Assembly (NCBI GenBank): GCA_963931635.1
Contig: OZ007034.1
Span: forward strand, 2,294,001 to 2,358,000
Source of the DNA: Caccoplasma sp905210875
GTDB lineage: Bacteria > Bacteroidota > Bacteroidia > Bacteroidales > UBA11471
Reading direction: 5' to 3'
Length of the DNA stretch: 64,000 nt
Shown: in pieces, positions 35,215 through 44,312 of the stretch
Layout: each line of letters starts with the position of its first letter
Position numbering within the stretch: position 1 is the stretch's first letter
Notes under the pieces: generated by a model
The model's input: only the letters and a program-made list of their open reading frames with translations
What the model was told of the DNA's origin: nothing
Database searches by the model: none
Made by a program: the position numbers and the translations under genes

Positions 35215-36408
35215 CTATTTTTTTATTTTGTTGCGTGCCGAAACGATTTCCACGCAGGAGTTGATGAACAATGTGATAAAGAATAGAATGACACCGAGCA
35301 AGAACAGGGATTGGTAATGGGCCCCTCCGGCCGGGGCTTCTCCCAATTCGGCTGCAATCGTAGCGGGGATAGTACGCAGCGGTTCCATGATCGATGTCGG
35401 TATGACCGCCGCATTGCCGGTCACCATAAGCACGGCCATTGTCTCGCCGATGGCGCGGCCTATGCCCAGAACGACACCTGAGGTGATACCCGATATCGAA
35501 AACGGTATGACGACCTTGTATATGGTTTGCCATTGTGAGGAACCGAGTGCCAAACTGGCTTCTCGCATGGATCTTGGGCAACTGCGCATGGCATCTTCGG
35601 CAACGGTGATGATGGTAGGCAGAGCCATGATGGCCAGAACGATGCTTCCGGCCAGTCCGGATTCTCCGACAGGGAGGTCGAAGACGTTTTGCAGGGAAGG
35701 AACGATGACGGCCAATCCGAAAAATCCATATACGACAGAAGGTATGCCGTTGAGAAGTTCGATAATCGGTTTCAATATTTTTCTGATTTTGGGATTGGCC
35801 ACTTCTGACATGTATATGGCTATGGAAAGCCCGAAAGGAAGAGCTATCAGTATGGCAAAGAAACTTACCCAAAGAGTTCCGTACAGCAATGGCAGGATTC
35901 CGAAAATGGGTGACGGTGTGGCGGTGGGGTACCATTCTTTGCCCAACAAGACATCTTTTACCGGAATGTTTTTGTCTTCAATCAAGCGTATGCCGGGTTC
36001 GTTTTGAACCAGGTTTTTGGGGACAAAAGCAATCATGCCCTTTTCTTGCCGAATGATGTCTCCTATTTTATTCCCCGCATATTCATATTCGGCTCCGAGT
36101 TCTTCTTCGGAATAATATTGGGACAAATCTTCGAGCCGGAATGTTTGCACGGGAATGTCTTCGCCTCCCAACTCTTTCCAGTTGGGTATTTCTTCATCGA
36201 AGAGGTTTTTTATCTGCTCTGCACTTAACGATTTGATTTTGTTTTCTTTGTTGACGGCGAGCGTATATCCGTCTTCGATTATCGGATTGTTGAAGAGACC
36301 GACTGCTTCGGTAAACAAGAAACCAATAATCAACAAAATGGCCGCGCTGGTTACAAAGCCGCTGACGGTAAACAACCGCGTTGCAATATAGTCAATCCAT
36401 TTTTTCAT
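35215..36408 (-). CDS. pstC: Phosphate ABC transporter permease PstC with a PstS-like insertion
   Basis: The 397-residue inner-membrane permease has one N-terminal helix (about 18-36) and, after a long extracytoplasmic loop, the standard channel domain (from about 165) with the EAA-type loop MREASLALGSSQWQTIYKVVIP. The loop, residues about 46-160, is not a simple linker. It aligns with part of PstS from the same operon: LAVNKENKIKSLSAEQIKNL and IPNWKELGGED match the PstS LAVIVNPSNPVNNLTREEL and ITNWEEVGGPD. Further on, IRQEKGMIAFV matches IRQTKGAIGYV. The phosphate-contact SSGT motif of PstS is not kept, so the lobe probably does not bind phosphate the same way. E. coli PstC (about 319 residues) is shorter and lacks such an insert. 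PstS and PstA genes flank it. Confidence 0.95.
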   Translation of the reverse strand: MKKWIDYIATRLFTVSGFVTSAAILLIIGFLFTEAVGLFNNPIIEDGYTLAVNKENKIKSLSAEQIKNLFDEEIPNWKELGGEDIPVQTFRLEDLSQYYSEEELGAEYEYAGNKIGDIIRQEKGMIAFVPKNLVQNEPGIRLIEDKNIPVKDVLLGKEWYPTATPSPIFGILPLLYGTLWVSFFAILIALPFGLSIAIYMSEVANPKIRKILKPIIELLNGIPSVVYGFFGLAVIVPSLQNVFDLPVGESGLAGSIVLAIMALPTIITVAEDAMRSCPRSMREASLALGSSQWQTIYKVVIPFSISGITSGVVLGIGRAIGETMAVLMVTGNAAVIPTSIMEPLRTIPATIAAELGEAPAGGAHYQSLFLLGVILFFITLFINSCVEIVSARNKIKK

Positions 36409-36418
36409 ATAGAATTTT

Positions 36419-37240
36419 TTATAATGTGGCGGGAATGAATCCTAATTCCAAAGAAATGTTTTCGGCCTTTTCTGATGTGATGAATTGTATATAAGGACGG
36501 ACTTTTTCTTCGTCTTTTTTATTGTAATAATAGTAAAGCGGCCGCACGATGGGATATTTTTTTGCCCGGGCGTTTTCTATCGACGGGTGAACATAGTTCT
36601 TTCCACCGTCGTATGATACGTTGATGGCTTTAACAAAAGGGTTGAGGTAGGCCATGCCCACATAACCGATGGCTCCTTTGGTTTGTCTTATCGATTGTAT
36701 GATGGCTCCTGTTGCCGGCATGGAAAGGATATTGTTGGTGTAGTTCTTGTTTTCCAGCACGCTTTCTTTGAAAAATTCGTATGTGCCCGATGAGGTTTCC
36801 CGTGAATATACGATGATTTTGGCATCGGGGCCGCCCACTTCTTCCCAGTTGGTTATTTTCCCCCGAAAAATGGCCTCCAATTCTTCTCGCGTGAGATTGT
36901 TGACCGGATTTGACGGATTGACGATTACTGCCAATGCATCGTAAGCTACAATGACTTCGTTGACCTCGGTGCTGTTTTGTTTCAGTTTCATTTTCTCTCC
37001 GAATTTGATGCGCCGGGAAGACATGGCAATATCGGTCGTCCCTTCCATAATGGCCGAAATGCCCACTCCGCTGCCACCACCTGTGACGGTGACCGATGTA
37101 TTTGGATATTCGTGCATGAATGTTTCGGCCCATTTTTGGGTGAGAGGAAGAACCGTGTCGCTGCCTTTGATGCGTTGTGAAGCAGATGGTTGAGAAAAGA
37201 TGAGGAACAACGGGAGAATCAAAAGAATGTTTTTATACAT
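36419..37240 (-). CDS. pstS: Phosphate-binding periplasmic protein PstS
   Basis: From the ATG at 37240 the protein has 273 residues. A signal peptide (MYKNILLILPLFLIFSQPSA) is followed by the phosphate-binding protein fold. Ligand-contact segments include GSDTVLPLTQKW, the glycine-rich VTGGGSGVGISA and SRETSSGTYEFF. It captures phosphate in the periplasm for PstCA-B. An ATG four codons earlier (37252) is an alternative start. It is the first gene of the operon. The 270-base gap to glnS holds both promoters; no exact TAnnTTTG box for pstS is seen, which fits a regulator-dependent (phosphate-starvation) promoter, although no Pho box was recognised. Confidence 0.95.
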   Translation of the reverse strand: MYKNILLILPLFLIFSQPSASQRIKGSDTVLPLTQKWAETFMHEYPNTSVTVTGGGSGVGISAIMEGTTDIAMSSRRIKFGEKMKLKQNSTEVNEVIVAYDALAVIVNPSNPVNNLTREELEAIFRGKITNWEEVGGPDAKIIVYSRETSSGTYEFFKESVLENKNYTNNILSMPATGAIIQSIRQTKGAIGYVGMAYLNPFVKAINVSYDGGKNYVHPSIENARAKKYPIVRPLYYYYNKKDEEKVRPYIQFITSEKAENISLELGFIPATL

Positions 37241-37455
37241 ATTATTCGGCATTAATTTGACGATGCAAAATTCATATTATAATGCGAAAAAGATGTTACA
37301 TTCAGATTAAAATTTTTTTCACAATGAAAATAATTGTACCACTACATGATTATAAAGTTTCATTATGGGGAATATGTTATGCTGGCCAGCGTGGGAAAAA
37401 GTATTCGGGTCGATGTAAATAAAATAAAGGAATGTGATAAATGGATTTTATTCGC

Positions 37456-37463
37456 TATCTTTG
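37456..37463 (+). promoter_or_regulatory. Promoter -7 box of glnS (TATCTTTG)
   Basis: Exact TAnnTTTG match, 48 bases before the ATG at 37512. Confidence 0.65.
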
Positions 37464-37511
37464 CCGCTATTAAACAAACGTGATATATCTGCAAGTAGAA
37501 AAACTTTGACC

Positions 37512-39215
37512 ATGACACAAGTAGCAGAACAAAATGAAGAGGAAAAGAAAAGCCTGAATTTTATAGAACTGGCTGTCGAGGCCGATTTGGCTGCCGGCAA
37601 AAACGGAGGTCGGTTGAATACCCGTTTCCCGCCCGAGCCGAATGGCTATTTGCATATAGGCCATGCGAAAGCGATATGCATGGACTTTGGCATTGCCGAG
37701 AAATTTGGCGGAACCTGCAATTTGCGTTTCGATGACACCAATCCTGCCCGTGAAGATGTGGAATATGTCGATTCCATCATGGAAGATATACATTGGTTGG
37801 GCTTCGATTGGGGAGACCGTCTCTATTATGCATCGGATTATTTCCCCAAATTGTATGATTTGGCCATACGCATGATAAAAGAGGGCTATGCCTATGTCGA
37901 CGAGCAGACCTCGGAGCAGATTGCCCAGCAGAAGGGTACCCCCACCCAACCCGGAGTGAGCAGCCCTTATCGCGACCGCCCCATAGAAGAGAATCTCGAC
38001 CTTTTTGAACGCATGAACAAAGGTGAGTTTGAAGAAGGTTCGATGGTATTGCGCGCAAAAATCGACATGGCCTCTTCGAACATGCACATGAGAGACCCGA
38101 TCATGTATCGCATCATCAAGCACCCGCATCACCGTACGGGAACGAAATGGAACGTATATCCCATGTACGATTTCGCCCATGGACAGTCGGACTATTTCGA
38201 AGGGGTGACCCACTCGATATGTACGTTGGAGTTTGAAGTACACCGTCCCCTGTATGAGTGGTTCGTGAAATTCCTTGCCGACGAGAGCTATTGCCCGCGA
38301 CAGATCGAGTTCAACCGCCTCAATCTCACCTATACGGTGATGAGCAAGCGCAAATTGTTGCAGCTCGTGCAAGAGAAACTCGTGAGCGGTTGGGACGACC
38401 CCCGCATGCCGACCCTCTGCGGATTGCGCCGTCGCGGGTACACCCCTGAGTCGATACGCAATTTTGTCGACAAAATCGGCTACACCAAATTCGACGGTCT
38501 CATCGACGTGGCGTTGCTCGAACACAGCATACGCGAAGACCTCAACAAAAACGCCAATCGGGTAGCAGCCGTTGTCAATCCCGTGAAACTGGTTATTACC
38601 AATTATCCCGAAGACAAGGTTGAGTATCTCGATACCGAAAACAATCCGGAGAAACCCGAAGCTGGTGTGCATACGATACCTTTCACCCGTGAACTCTATA
38701 TTGAGCGGGACGACTTTATGGAGAATCCTCCCAAAAAATTCTTCCGCATGACTCCGGGGCAGGAGGTGCGACTCAAATCGGCTTATATCGTGAAGTGTAC
38801 CGGATGTAAAAAGAACGAAGCCGGCGACATAGAAGAGATATATTGCGAGTATGACCCTGAAACTCGCAGCGGTATGCCGGGAAGTAACCGTAAGGTAAAA
38901 GGTACCCTGCATTGGGTGCCGGCTCGATATGCCGTAGAAGCCGAAGTGCGCATGTACGATCGACTATTCATGGTTGAGAATCCGGCCGAGGAGAAGGAAA
39001 AAGATTTCCGGGAATTGTTAAATCCCGATTCGCTGAAAGTCGTGAAAGCCTATATCGAGCCATATTTGGCCGAGACGGCAGAGGTGGGAAATCATTATCA
39101 ATTCCAACGTATCGGCTATTTTTCGGTCGACCCCGATTCCACACCCGGACATCTGGTCTTTAACCGTACCGTTTCGCTGAAAGACAGTTGGGAGAAAATA
39201 AAGGATAAACATTGA
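37512..39215 (+). CDS. glnS: Glutaminyl-tRNA synthetase
   Basis: The class I synthetase charges tRNA-Gln with glutamine. From the ATG at 37512 the protein has 567 residues. The HIGH motif is LHIGH (residues 47-51, in PPEPNGYLHIGHAKA), and the KMSKS-type motif is VMSKRKL. DDTNPAREDVEYVDSI and the C-terminal anticodon-binding beta-barrels (from about 355, VNPVKLVITNYPEDK) are GlnRS features. An upstream start at 37434 would place the N-terminus before the promoter box. It has its own promoter and a terminator-like hairpin. Confidence 0.97.
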   Translation: MTQVAEQNEEEKKSLNFIELAVEADLAAGKNGGRLNTRFPPEPNGYLHIGHAKAICMDFGIAEKFGGTCNLRFDDTNPAREDVEYVDSIMEDIHWLGFDWGDRLYYASDYFPKLYDLAIRMIKEGYAYVDEQTSEQIAQQKGTPTQPGVSSPYRDRPIEENLDLFERMNKGEFEEGSMVLRAKIDMASSNMHMRDPIMYRIIKHPHHRTGTKWNVYPMYDFAHGQSDYFEGVTHSICTLEFEVHRPLYEWFVKFLADESYCPRQIEFNRLNLTYTVMSKRKLLQLVQEKLVSGWDDPRMPTLCGLRRRGYTPESIRNFVDKIGYTKFDGLIDVALLEHSIREDLNKNANRVAAVVNPVKLVITNYPEDKVEYLDTENNPEKPEAGVHTIPFTRELYIERDDFMENPPKKFFRMTPGQEVRLKSAYIVKCTGCKKNEAGDIEEIYCEYDPETRSGMPGSNRKVKGTLHWVPARYAVEAEVRMYDRLFMVENPAEEKEKDFRELLNPDSLKVVKAYIEPYLAETAEVGNHYQFQRIGYFSVDPDSTPGHLVFNRTVSLKDSWEKIKDKH

Positions 39216-39238
39216 AGCATATATTAATCTATTTCTTG

Positions 39239-39274
39239 CCGGAGTAATGCGGAAAATTTTTCGCTTTACTCCGG
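39239..39274 (+). terminator. Terminator hairpin after glnS
   Basis: A 13-bp inverted repeat with one mismatch (39239-39251 with 39262-39274) and an A/T loop that can extend the stem, in the 80-base gap between glnS and the TPR gene. Confidence 0.6.
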
Positions 39275-39295
39275 TATTGTCTTAAAATAGAGTTT

Positions 39296-40741
39296 ATGGA
39301 CCAGGAAGATATCAACTCAGAATTGATACGTCGTTATGAAGATATGCTTCGTAAGGGAGAACGTTGTTATTTCGATGCCGAAGACATAGAGGACATCGCC
39401 TATGAATATGAGCTATCGGAACAATACCAGGCAGCCCTTGATGTCATCGAATATGGATTGGAATTACACCCGGGCAATCCCGAGTTGTTGGTGCGCCGCG
39501 GTGGTTATTTGTTATGCCTCGACCGTATCGATGAAGCTGAGGAACAGATGGCTGCTGTGCAAAGCCATACGGTAGATGCTCTTCTTATTCAGGCAGAGAT
39601 ATCACTTATACGTTCACAGTTTATGAAGGCTGTGGGCTGTATCCGAGAGTTGCTTGATTCCGACGAATTGTCACTCGACATATGCCTTGATGTAATAGAC
39701 CTGTTCCTGGATTATGATTGTCTCGATGATGCCTATTCGTTTATCGAAGAAGCTTGTCGCCGCCTGCCCAAAGAGAAGGATGCTCTCTTGCGTGAGCTGG
39801 CACATATCTATGAAGACCAGCAGAAGAACGACGAGGCCATTGCCATATACAACCAGTTGCTCGACAGGAATCCCTATTCTCACGCCGATTGGTTCGACTT
39901 GGCCCGTCTGTTGGCCTTGCAGGGAAAATACGATGAAGCCATAGAAGCCTGCGATTTTGCCTTGGCCATAGACGAGAATCATGTCGAGACGATGATATCG
40001 AAAGGCTGTTGTCTTTATGACAAAGGCGAATTTCAGGCCGCCATGCACATATTCGACGAGGTACTCGAAATGGCCGGCGACAAGAGTATGGCCCATGCCA
40101 TGCTGGCAGCCTGCTATGCCCACATGGAGATGTATGAAAAGGCTATTGATTCGTTGCTCTTGGCCATACAATATGCCGACTATCCGAATGCCGATCTATA
40201 TTATCAACTGGCTACTAATTATTATAGTCTTAACGATATACCCCATACACGAGAAGCTCTGAAAAAAGCGCTCGAAGTAGATTCCTGCCACATCGATGCT
40301 CTACTGTTTAATGCCGAGATAGATATGTATGAAAATCGGCTTGACGATGCCGAAAAAGAGTTCGGCAAAGTACTTGCCCTTGATGCCGAGAATGCGTATG
40401 CTAGTAAGAGTCTGGGCCAAATCATGGAGTTACGGGCTGTAAAATCGGTCGGAGAGGAGCGATCCCGTTACCGCCTTCGTGCCATTAAATATTACACGCA
40501 GGCGGTCGATTATTCTCGCTATACCGATGTGGAGATGCTGTTGAGTCTTGCCTTGGCCCACTTCAAGTATGGCGATGTCGAGGAGGCCATGCGTCTGGCC
40601 GGAGAGATAGAGACGCTTATGAGCGACCCCCAAATATTGAATTCTCTTGATGAGGAAAACCATAAGCGGGTCGAGTCGTTGGCCCATATCATGAATCTGT
40701 TGCGGGACGAATTGGGAAGAAATCTGAATACAAACTTGTAA
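39296..40741 (+). CDS. Tetratricopeptide repeat protein
   Basis: The 481-residue protein has no signal peptide or membrane helix, so it is probably cytoplasmic. It consists almost wholly of TPR-type helical pairs with the usual W/L-G-Y-A-F-P spacing, for example ALDVIEYGLELHPGNPELLV, DEAIAIYNQLLDRNPYSHAD, DEAIEACDFALAIDENHVET and EAMHIF-type repeats. At least eight repeats can be counted. Such proteins are scaffolds; partners are unknown. The DUF368 gene follows after 17 bases, so a shared operon and possibly an envelope role are inferred. Confidence 0.85.
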   Translation: MDQEDINSELIRRYEDMLRKGERCYFDAEDIEDIAYEYELSEQYQAALDVIEYGLELHPGNPELLVRRGGYLLCLDRIDEAEEQMAAVQSHTVDALLIQAEISLIRSQFMKAVGCIRELLDSDELSLDICLDVIDLFLDYDCLDDAYSFIEEACRRLPKEKDALLRELAHIYEDQQKNDEAIAIYNQLLDRNPYSHADWFDLARLLALQGKYDEAIEACDFALAIDENHVETMISKGCCLYDKGEFQAAMHIFDEVLEMAGDKSMAHAMLAACYAHMEMYEKAIDSLLLAIQYADYPNADLYYQLATNYYSLNDIPHTREALKKALEVDSCHIDALLFNAEIDMYENRLDDAEKEFGKVLALDAENAYASKSLGQIMELRAVKSVGEERSRYRLRAIKYYTQAVDYSRYTDVEMLLSLALAHFKYGDVEEAMRLAGEIETLMSDPQILNSLDEENHKRVESLAHIMNLLRDELGRNLNTNL

Positions 40742-40758
40742 ATAATATCATTTAATTT

Positions 40759-41703
40759 ATGGAAGAAAAAAGAAGTGAGAAGGAGAACGGCGTTACTAAA
40801 CGAGGAGTGAAAGATTATGCCGTAGTCATGCTTAAAGGTATAGGTATGGGTGCCGCCGACGTTGTGCCCGGGGTTTCGGGTGGAACGATAGCCTTTATCG
40901 TAGGCATTTACGACGAACTTATAGACTCGATAAAAAGCATCAATATACATTCGCTGAAATTGTTGTTTACCGGAAAGTTTATAGCTTTTTGGAAAGCAAT
41001 TAATGCCAATTTCTTATTGTCTTTGATTGTAGGCATTGCTATCAGTATCTTTTCTTTGGCAAAACTTATTACCTATTTACTCGATAATGAACCGGTACTG
41101 GTGTGGGCTTTCTTCTTTGGCCTCGTCTTGGCTTCTACATGGTTTGTCTCAAAAGATATTAAGGAGTGGAACTGGAAAACGATTCTGGGCTTTATAGCAG
41201 GAGCCGCCATAGCTTATTACATTACCATAGCGACACCGGCCGAGACATCGACCAACCTGCTGTTTATTTTCTTTTGCGGGGCAATTGCCATTTGTGCCAT
41301 GATATTGCCCGGCATATCGGGAAGCTTCATCTTACTTCTCCTGGGAAAATATTATTACATCATGGAGGCGATTAACAAGTTGGACTTTGTCGTGCTTGGT
41401 GTTTTTGCCGTAGGAGCGCTTCTTGGTATCACAAGTTTCTCGCGTGTACTCTCCTATGCATTGAAGTATTTCCGCAATATTACACTGTCGGTCTTAATCG
41501 GTTTTATGTTGGGGTCGCTCAACAAAGTTTGGCCGTGGAAAGAGGTGGTGGAGACCTATGTCAATAGTCATGGTGAGGTGAAACCTCTCGTCGAGAACAA
41601 CATCTTGCCAAGCGAACTTGTGGTGGAAGGGTTTGTCTTGATGGTGGTAGGCTTTGTCCTTGTGTATGTCTTGGAAAAACTGTCGGCAAAGAAAGTTAGT
41701 TGA
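40759..41703 (+). CDS. DUF368 (PopT-like) membrane protein, candidate undecaprenyl-phosphate translocase
   Basis: The 314-residue protein has eight or more hydrophobic segments. The DUF368 signature is clear: GIGMGAADVVPGVSGGTIAFIVGIYDELI (residues about 31-59) and AICAMILPGISGSFILLLLGKYYYI (about 180-205), an inverted pair of P-G-x-S-G motifs. Some family members return undecaprenyl phosphate across the inner membrane for reuse in peptidoglycan and glycan synthesis. The flippase and glycosyltransferase genes that follow use the same lipid carrier, which fits this role but does not prove it. Confidence 0.85.
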   Translation: MEEKRSEKENGVTKRGVKDYAVVMLKGIGMGAADVVPGVSGGTIAFIVGIYDELIDSIKSINIHSLKLLFTGKFIAFWKAINANFLLSLIVGIAISIFSLAKLITYLLDNEPVLVWAFFFGLVLASTWFVSKDIKEWNWKTILGFIAGAAIAYYITIATPAETSTNLLFIFFCGAIAICAMILPGISGSFILLLLGKYYYIMEAINKLDFVVLGVFAVGALLGITSFSRVLSYALKYFRNITLSVLIGFMLGSLNKVWPWKEVVETYVNSHGEVKPLVENNILPSELVVEGFVLMVVGFVLVYVLEKLSAKKVS

Positions 41704-41746
41704 TTTTCTGCTTTTTTTCGATAAATTCGTGTTCTGATTCTTCTCG

Positions 41747-43288
41747 ATGGATGACAATAAGCAGCTCGAAAACAATAAGCGCATAGCTCGCAATACCCTC
41801 TTCCTGTACCTGCGCATGATACTTATCATGGGGGTGAGTCTGTATACATCACGGGTTATACTGAATGTGCTAGGCGATGTTGATTTTGGTTTGTATAATG
41901 TTGTTGCGGGTGTGATTGTCATATTTTCGTTCATGACCGATTCAATGGCAAGCACTTCCTCGAGATACATAACCGTAGCTCTTGGTGGTGGCGATAAAGT
42001 AGAACTGCAACGAGTTACAAGTACTACCCGACTTATACAGGTATTTCTTGCTATCGCTATTTTTGTCTTGGCTGAGACTATCGGTTTATGGCTGTTGCTT
42101 AATAAACTGGTGATTCCTCCTGATAGAGAGGTAGCTGCTTTTTGGGTGTATCAGTGCTCGGTGTTGACAGCTATGGTAACTATATTAAGTTCACCTTATA
42201 ATGCATTAATCATAGCACATGAGCAAATGAAGGCTTTTGCCTATATTTCATTGCTTGAAGCTGTCTTGAAATTTTTGATTGCTTATTCTCTTTTGTATGT
42301 TGACAGTGATAAGCTCGTCTTGTATGCTGTGTTATTGCTTGTTTTGCAACTTTTTATACGTTTTTGTTATCTTATCTATTGCCGGAAGCATTTTCCTGAG
42401 GTAAAAGCACGATTGCATTTTGAGAAACAGAGATTTAAAGAGATGTTTGCATATTCAGGCTGGACCTCTCTTGAATTTTTGGCTGTTGCCGGTTATACAC
42501 AAGGTTTGAATGTTTTGCTCAATATTTTTTTCGGACCTGTAGTAAATGCTGCTAATGCAATATCGGTTCAAGTTCAAGGAGCCGTAAACCGATTTATATC
42601 AAGTTTTCAAACGGCCTTAAAACCTCAGATTACAAAATCTTATGCCTCTAATGATCTTAATTATATGCACAAATTGGTTCTTTACGGGTCGAAATATGCT
42701 TTTTTCTTAATGCTTATACTGGGATATCCTATTTTTATTAATATAGAGTATATATTGAAATTGTGGTTAGGTAATGTACCACAGTATACAATAATTTTTG
42801 TCAGATTGATGTTGATAATATCATTGGTGGGTTCGTTGAGAAATTCTCTCCACTCGGCTTTGCATGCTACAGGTAGAATACGCAAAGTACAGATTGTTGA
42901 GACTGTAACATTACTGATGATTGTACCTGTCTCATACGTTATTTTGAAGTGCGGTGTGACTTACCCGGCAATAGTGTTTGGCGTGTTTTTGGTTGTTAAA
43001 ATTATTGCCTTGATTTTTTATGCTCATTATATTTTGCCCATGATAAAGTTGTCAGTCACCTCGTATCTTTGTGTTGTTATATATCCGTTACTTTTTATTA
43101 TAGCTGTTTTAGGTGTACTATTTATTTTGTGTACTCCAAGAATGGATATCTCTTATTTGATTGTTTCTTCAGTAGTAAGCGTGTGTGTGGTTATTATACT
43201 GATTTATACCATGGGAATGAGAAATGATGAACGTAAATTTTTAAAGGGAAAAATTTACGGCTATTATCATCATTGGATAAAAAAATAG
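41747..43288 (+). CDS. Polysaccharide flippase-like membrane protein (Wzx/MATE-fold)
   Basis: The 513-residue inner-membrane protein has about 12-14 hydrophobic helices. Its N-terminus (IARNTLFLYLRMILIMGVSLYTSRVILNVLG) is the typical start of oligosaccharide flippases in Bacteroidota, followed by DFGLYNVVAGVIVIF. Wzx-type proteins move lipid-linked glycan units across the inner membrane. From about 42.0 kb the gene is distinctly AT-richer than its neighbours, whereas its first 250 bases look like the surroundings, so transfer or recombination is possible. It converges on a glycosyltransferase gene with only 4 bases between the stops. Wzx role versus another MOP-superfamily role cannot be decided. 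Confidence 0.82.
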   Translation: MDDNKQLENNKRIARNTLFLYLRMILIMGVSLYTSRVILNVLGDVDFGLYNVVAGVIVIFSFMTDSMASTSSRYITVALGGGDKVELQRVTSTTRLIQVFLAIAIFVLAETIGLWLLLNKLVIPPDREVAAFWVYQCSVLTAMVTILSSPYNALIIAHEQMKAFAYISLLEAVLKFLIAYSLLYVDSDKLVLYAVLLLVLQLFIRFCYLIYCRKHFPEVKARLHFEKQRFKEMFAYSGWTSLEFLAVAGYTQGLNVLLNIFFGPVVNAANAISVQVQGAVNRFISSFQTALKPQITKSYASNDLNYMHKLVLYGSKYAFFLMLILGYPIFINIEYILKLWLGNVPQYTIIFVRLMLIISLVGSLRNSLHSALHATGRIRKVQIVETVTLLMIVPVSYVILKCGVTYPAIVFGVFLVVKIIALIFYAHYILPMIKLSVTSYLCVVIYPLLFIIAVLGVLFILCTPRMDISYLIVSSVVSVCVVIILIYTMGMRNDERKFLKGKIYGYYHHWIKK

Positions 43289-43292
43289 AGTT

Positions 43293-44285
43293 TTAGCAAC
43301 GTTGGTCTTTAGTTCCTAAATGTGCCAAATAATCGGGGTACGAAAGATACTCTTTGGAATGAACATATTTATATCCTATTAGATTTCCTTTCCAAATGTT
43401 GAAAAGAATATACCACTTCCTCTTGGATAGAAAATTTATAAACGAAAAACATAAATATATTAGACTGGTTCCTAAATAAGAAAAAATACAAAGAATCTTG
43501 TTTTCCCGTTTAGTTTGAATAGAATATATGGTTCTCCACCAGATAGCATATCGTATGATAATGGCGTTCAAGTGTGCTTCTCGATAATTTTTGTGGTTCC
43601 CACTTTTTGCATTCAAATGGACGATACCGCTATTATAATATATAAGAGTTCTATATCCGTATAAATATAATTTATAGTAAAATAGTTGGTCGTCGCCTAA
43701 AGCATATTTGAAATGGTCTATCCAGCGTTCATCTTCAAAATGAATGTGTTCATAGGCTTTTTTTCGGCATAATAAACAAGCAAAGGCTGCGCTTTGTGTA
43801 GGCATGATTGCATCGGGGTCATTGTTATAGGAGTAATGGCCAGAGCGCCTTATTTTGAATGCCCAATGTTTATCCCAATGAGGGAATGTCTGAGAAGAAA
43901 GAGCTGCTTTTATTTTGGCTCTAAATGAAAGCTCATGATTTAGGAATATATTGGGAGATATACAATCACCATTATATTGTTTCAACGCCGAGAATAACTT
44001 TTCAACGCCATTATTGGGAATAACGATGTCATCGTCAAGAAATAGAATCCACTCTGTGTCTATTTCATTAAAAGGTAAAGAGCGTTGGCTTACCATACCC
44101 TTTGGACAGTAGATGTATTGTTCGATGCCAATAGTCTCTTTGGGTATGGAATAGCCTTCGGCAATGTAGACGAGTATTTTTTGTGGAGGAATGGTTTGTT
44201 TCTGTAAGGAAAGAAGAGTCTGAAGATATTTTTCTCCGCCAGTTCCTAATGTACGTATAGCTACACAATATTGAGGGGTATCCAT
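43293..44285 (-). CDS. Family 2 glycosyltransferase
   Basis: The 330-residue protein has a GT-A nucleotide-sugar-binding domain. It begins YCVAIRTLGTGGEKYLQTLL and carries the acidic motif LFLDDDIVIP (about residues 95-104, DxD type) that binds the metal and sugar nucleotide. A hydrophobic helical region lies near 255-285 (IFSYLGTSLIYLCFSFINFL), suggesting membrane association. The donor and acceptor sugars are unknown. The gene is AT-rich like the flippase end, and the two form a small glycan pair in opposite orientation. It lies 27 bases upstream-facing from the lptG stop. Confidence 0.82.
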   Translation of the reverse strand: MDTPQYCVAIRTLGTGGEKYLQTLLSLQKQTIPPQKILVYIAEGYSIPKETIGIEQYIYCPKGMVSQRSLPFNEIDTEWILFLDDDIVIPNNGVEKLFSALKQYNGDCISPNIFLNHELSFRAKIKAALSSQTFPHWDKHWAFKIRRSGHYSYNNDPDAIMPTQSAAFACLLCRKKAYEHIHFEDERWIDHFKYALGDDQLFYYKLYLYGYRTLIYYNSGIVHLNAKSGNHKNYREAHLNAIIIRYAIWWRTIYSIQTKRENKILCIFSYLGTSLIYLCFSFINFLSKRKWYILFNIWKGNLIGYKYVHSKEYLSYPDYLAHLGTKDQRC

Positions 44286-44312
44286 ATTATAATTATATAG
44301 TCTGAGATGATT

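Noticed and set aside
37470..38912. A 480-codon frame on the minus strand inside glnS
   Set aside because: Opposite to an unambiguous GlnRS; the product has no domain pattern and the apparent start is in the glnS leader.
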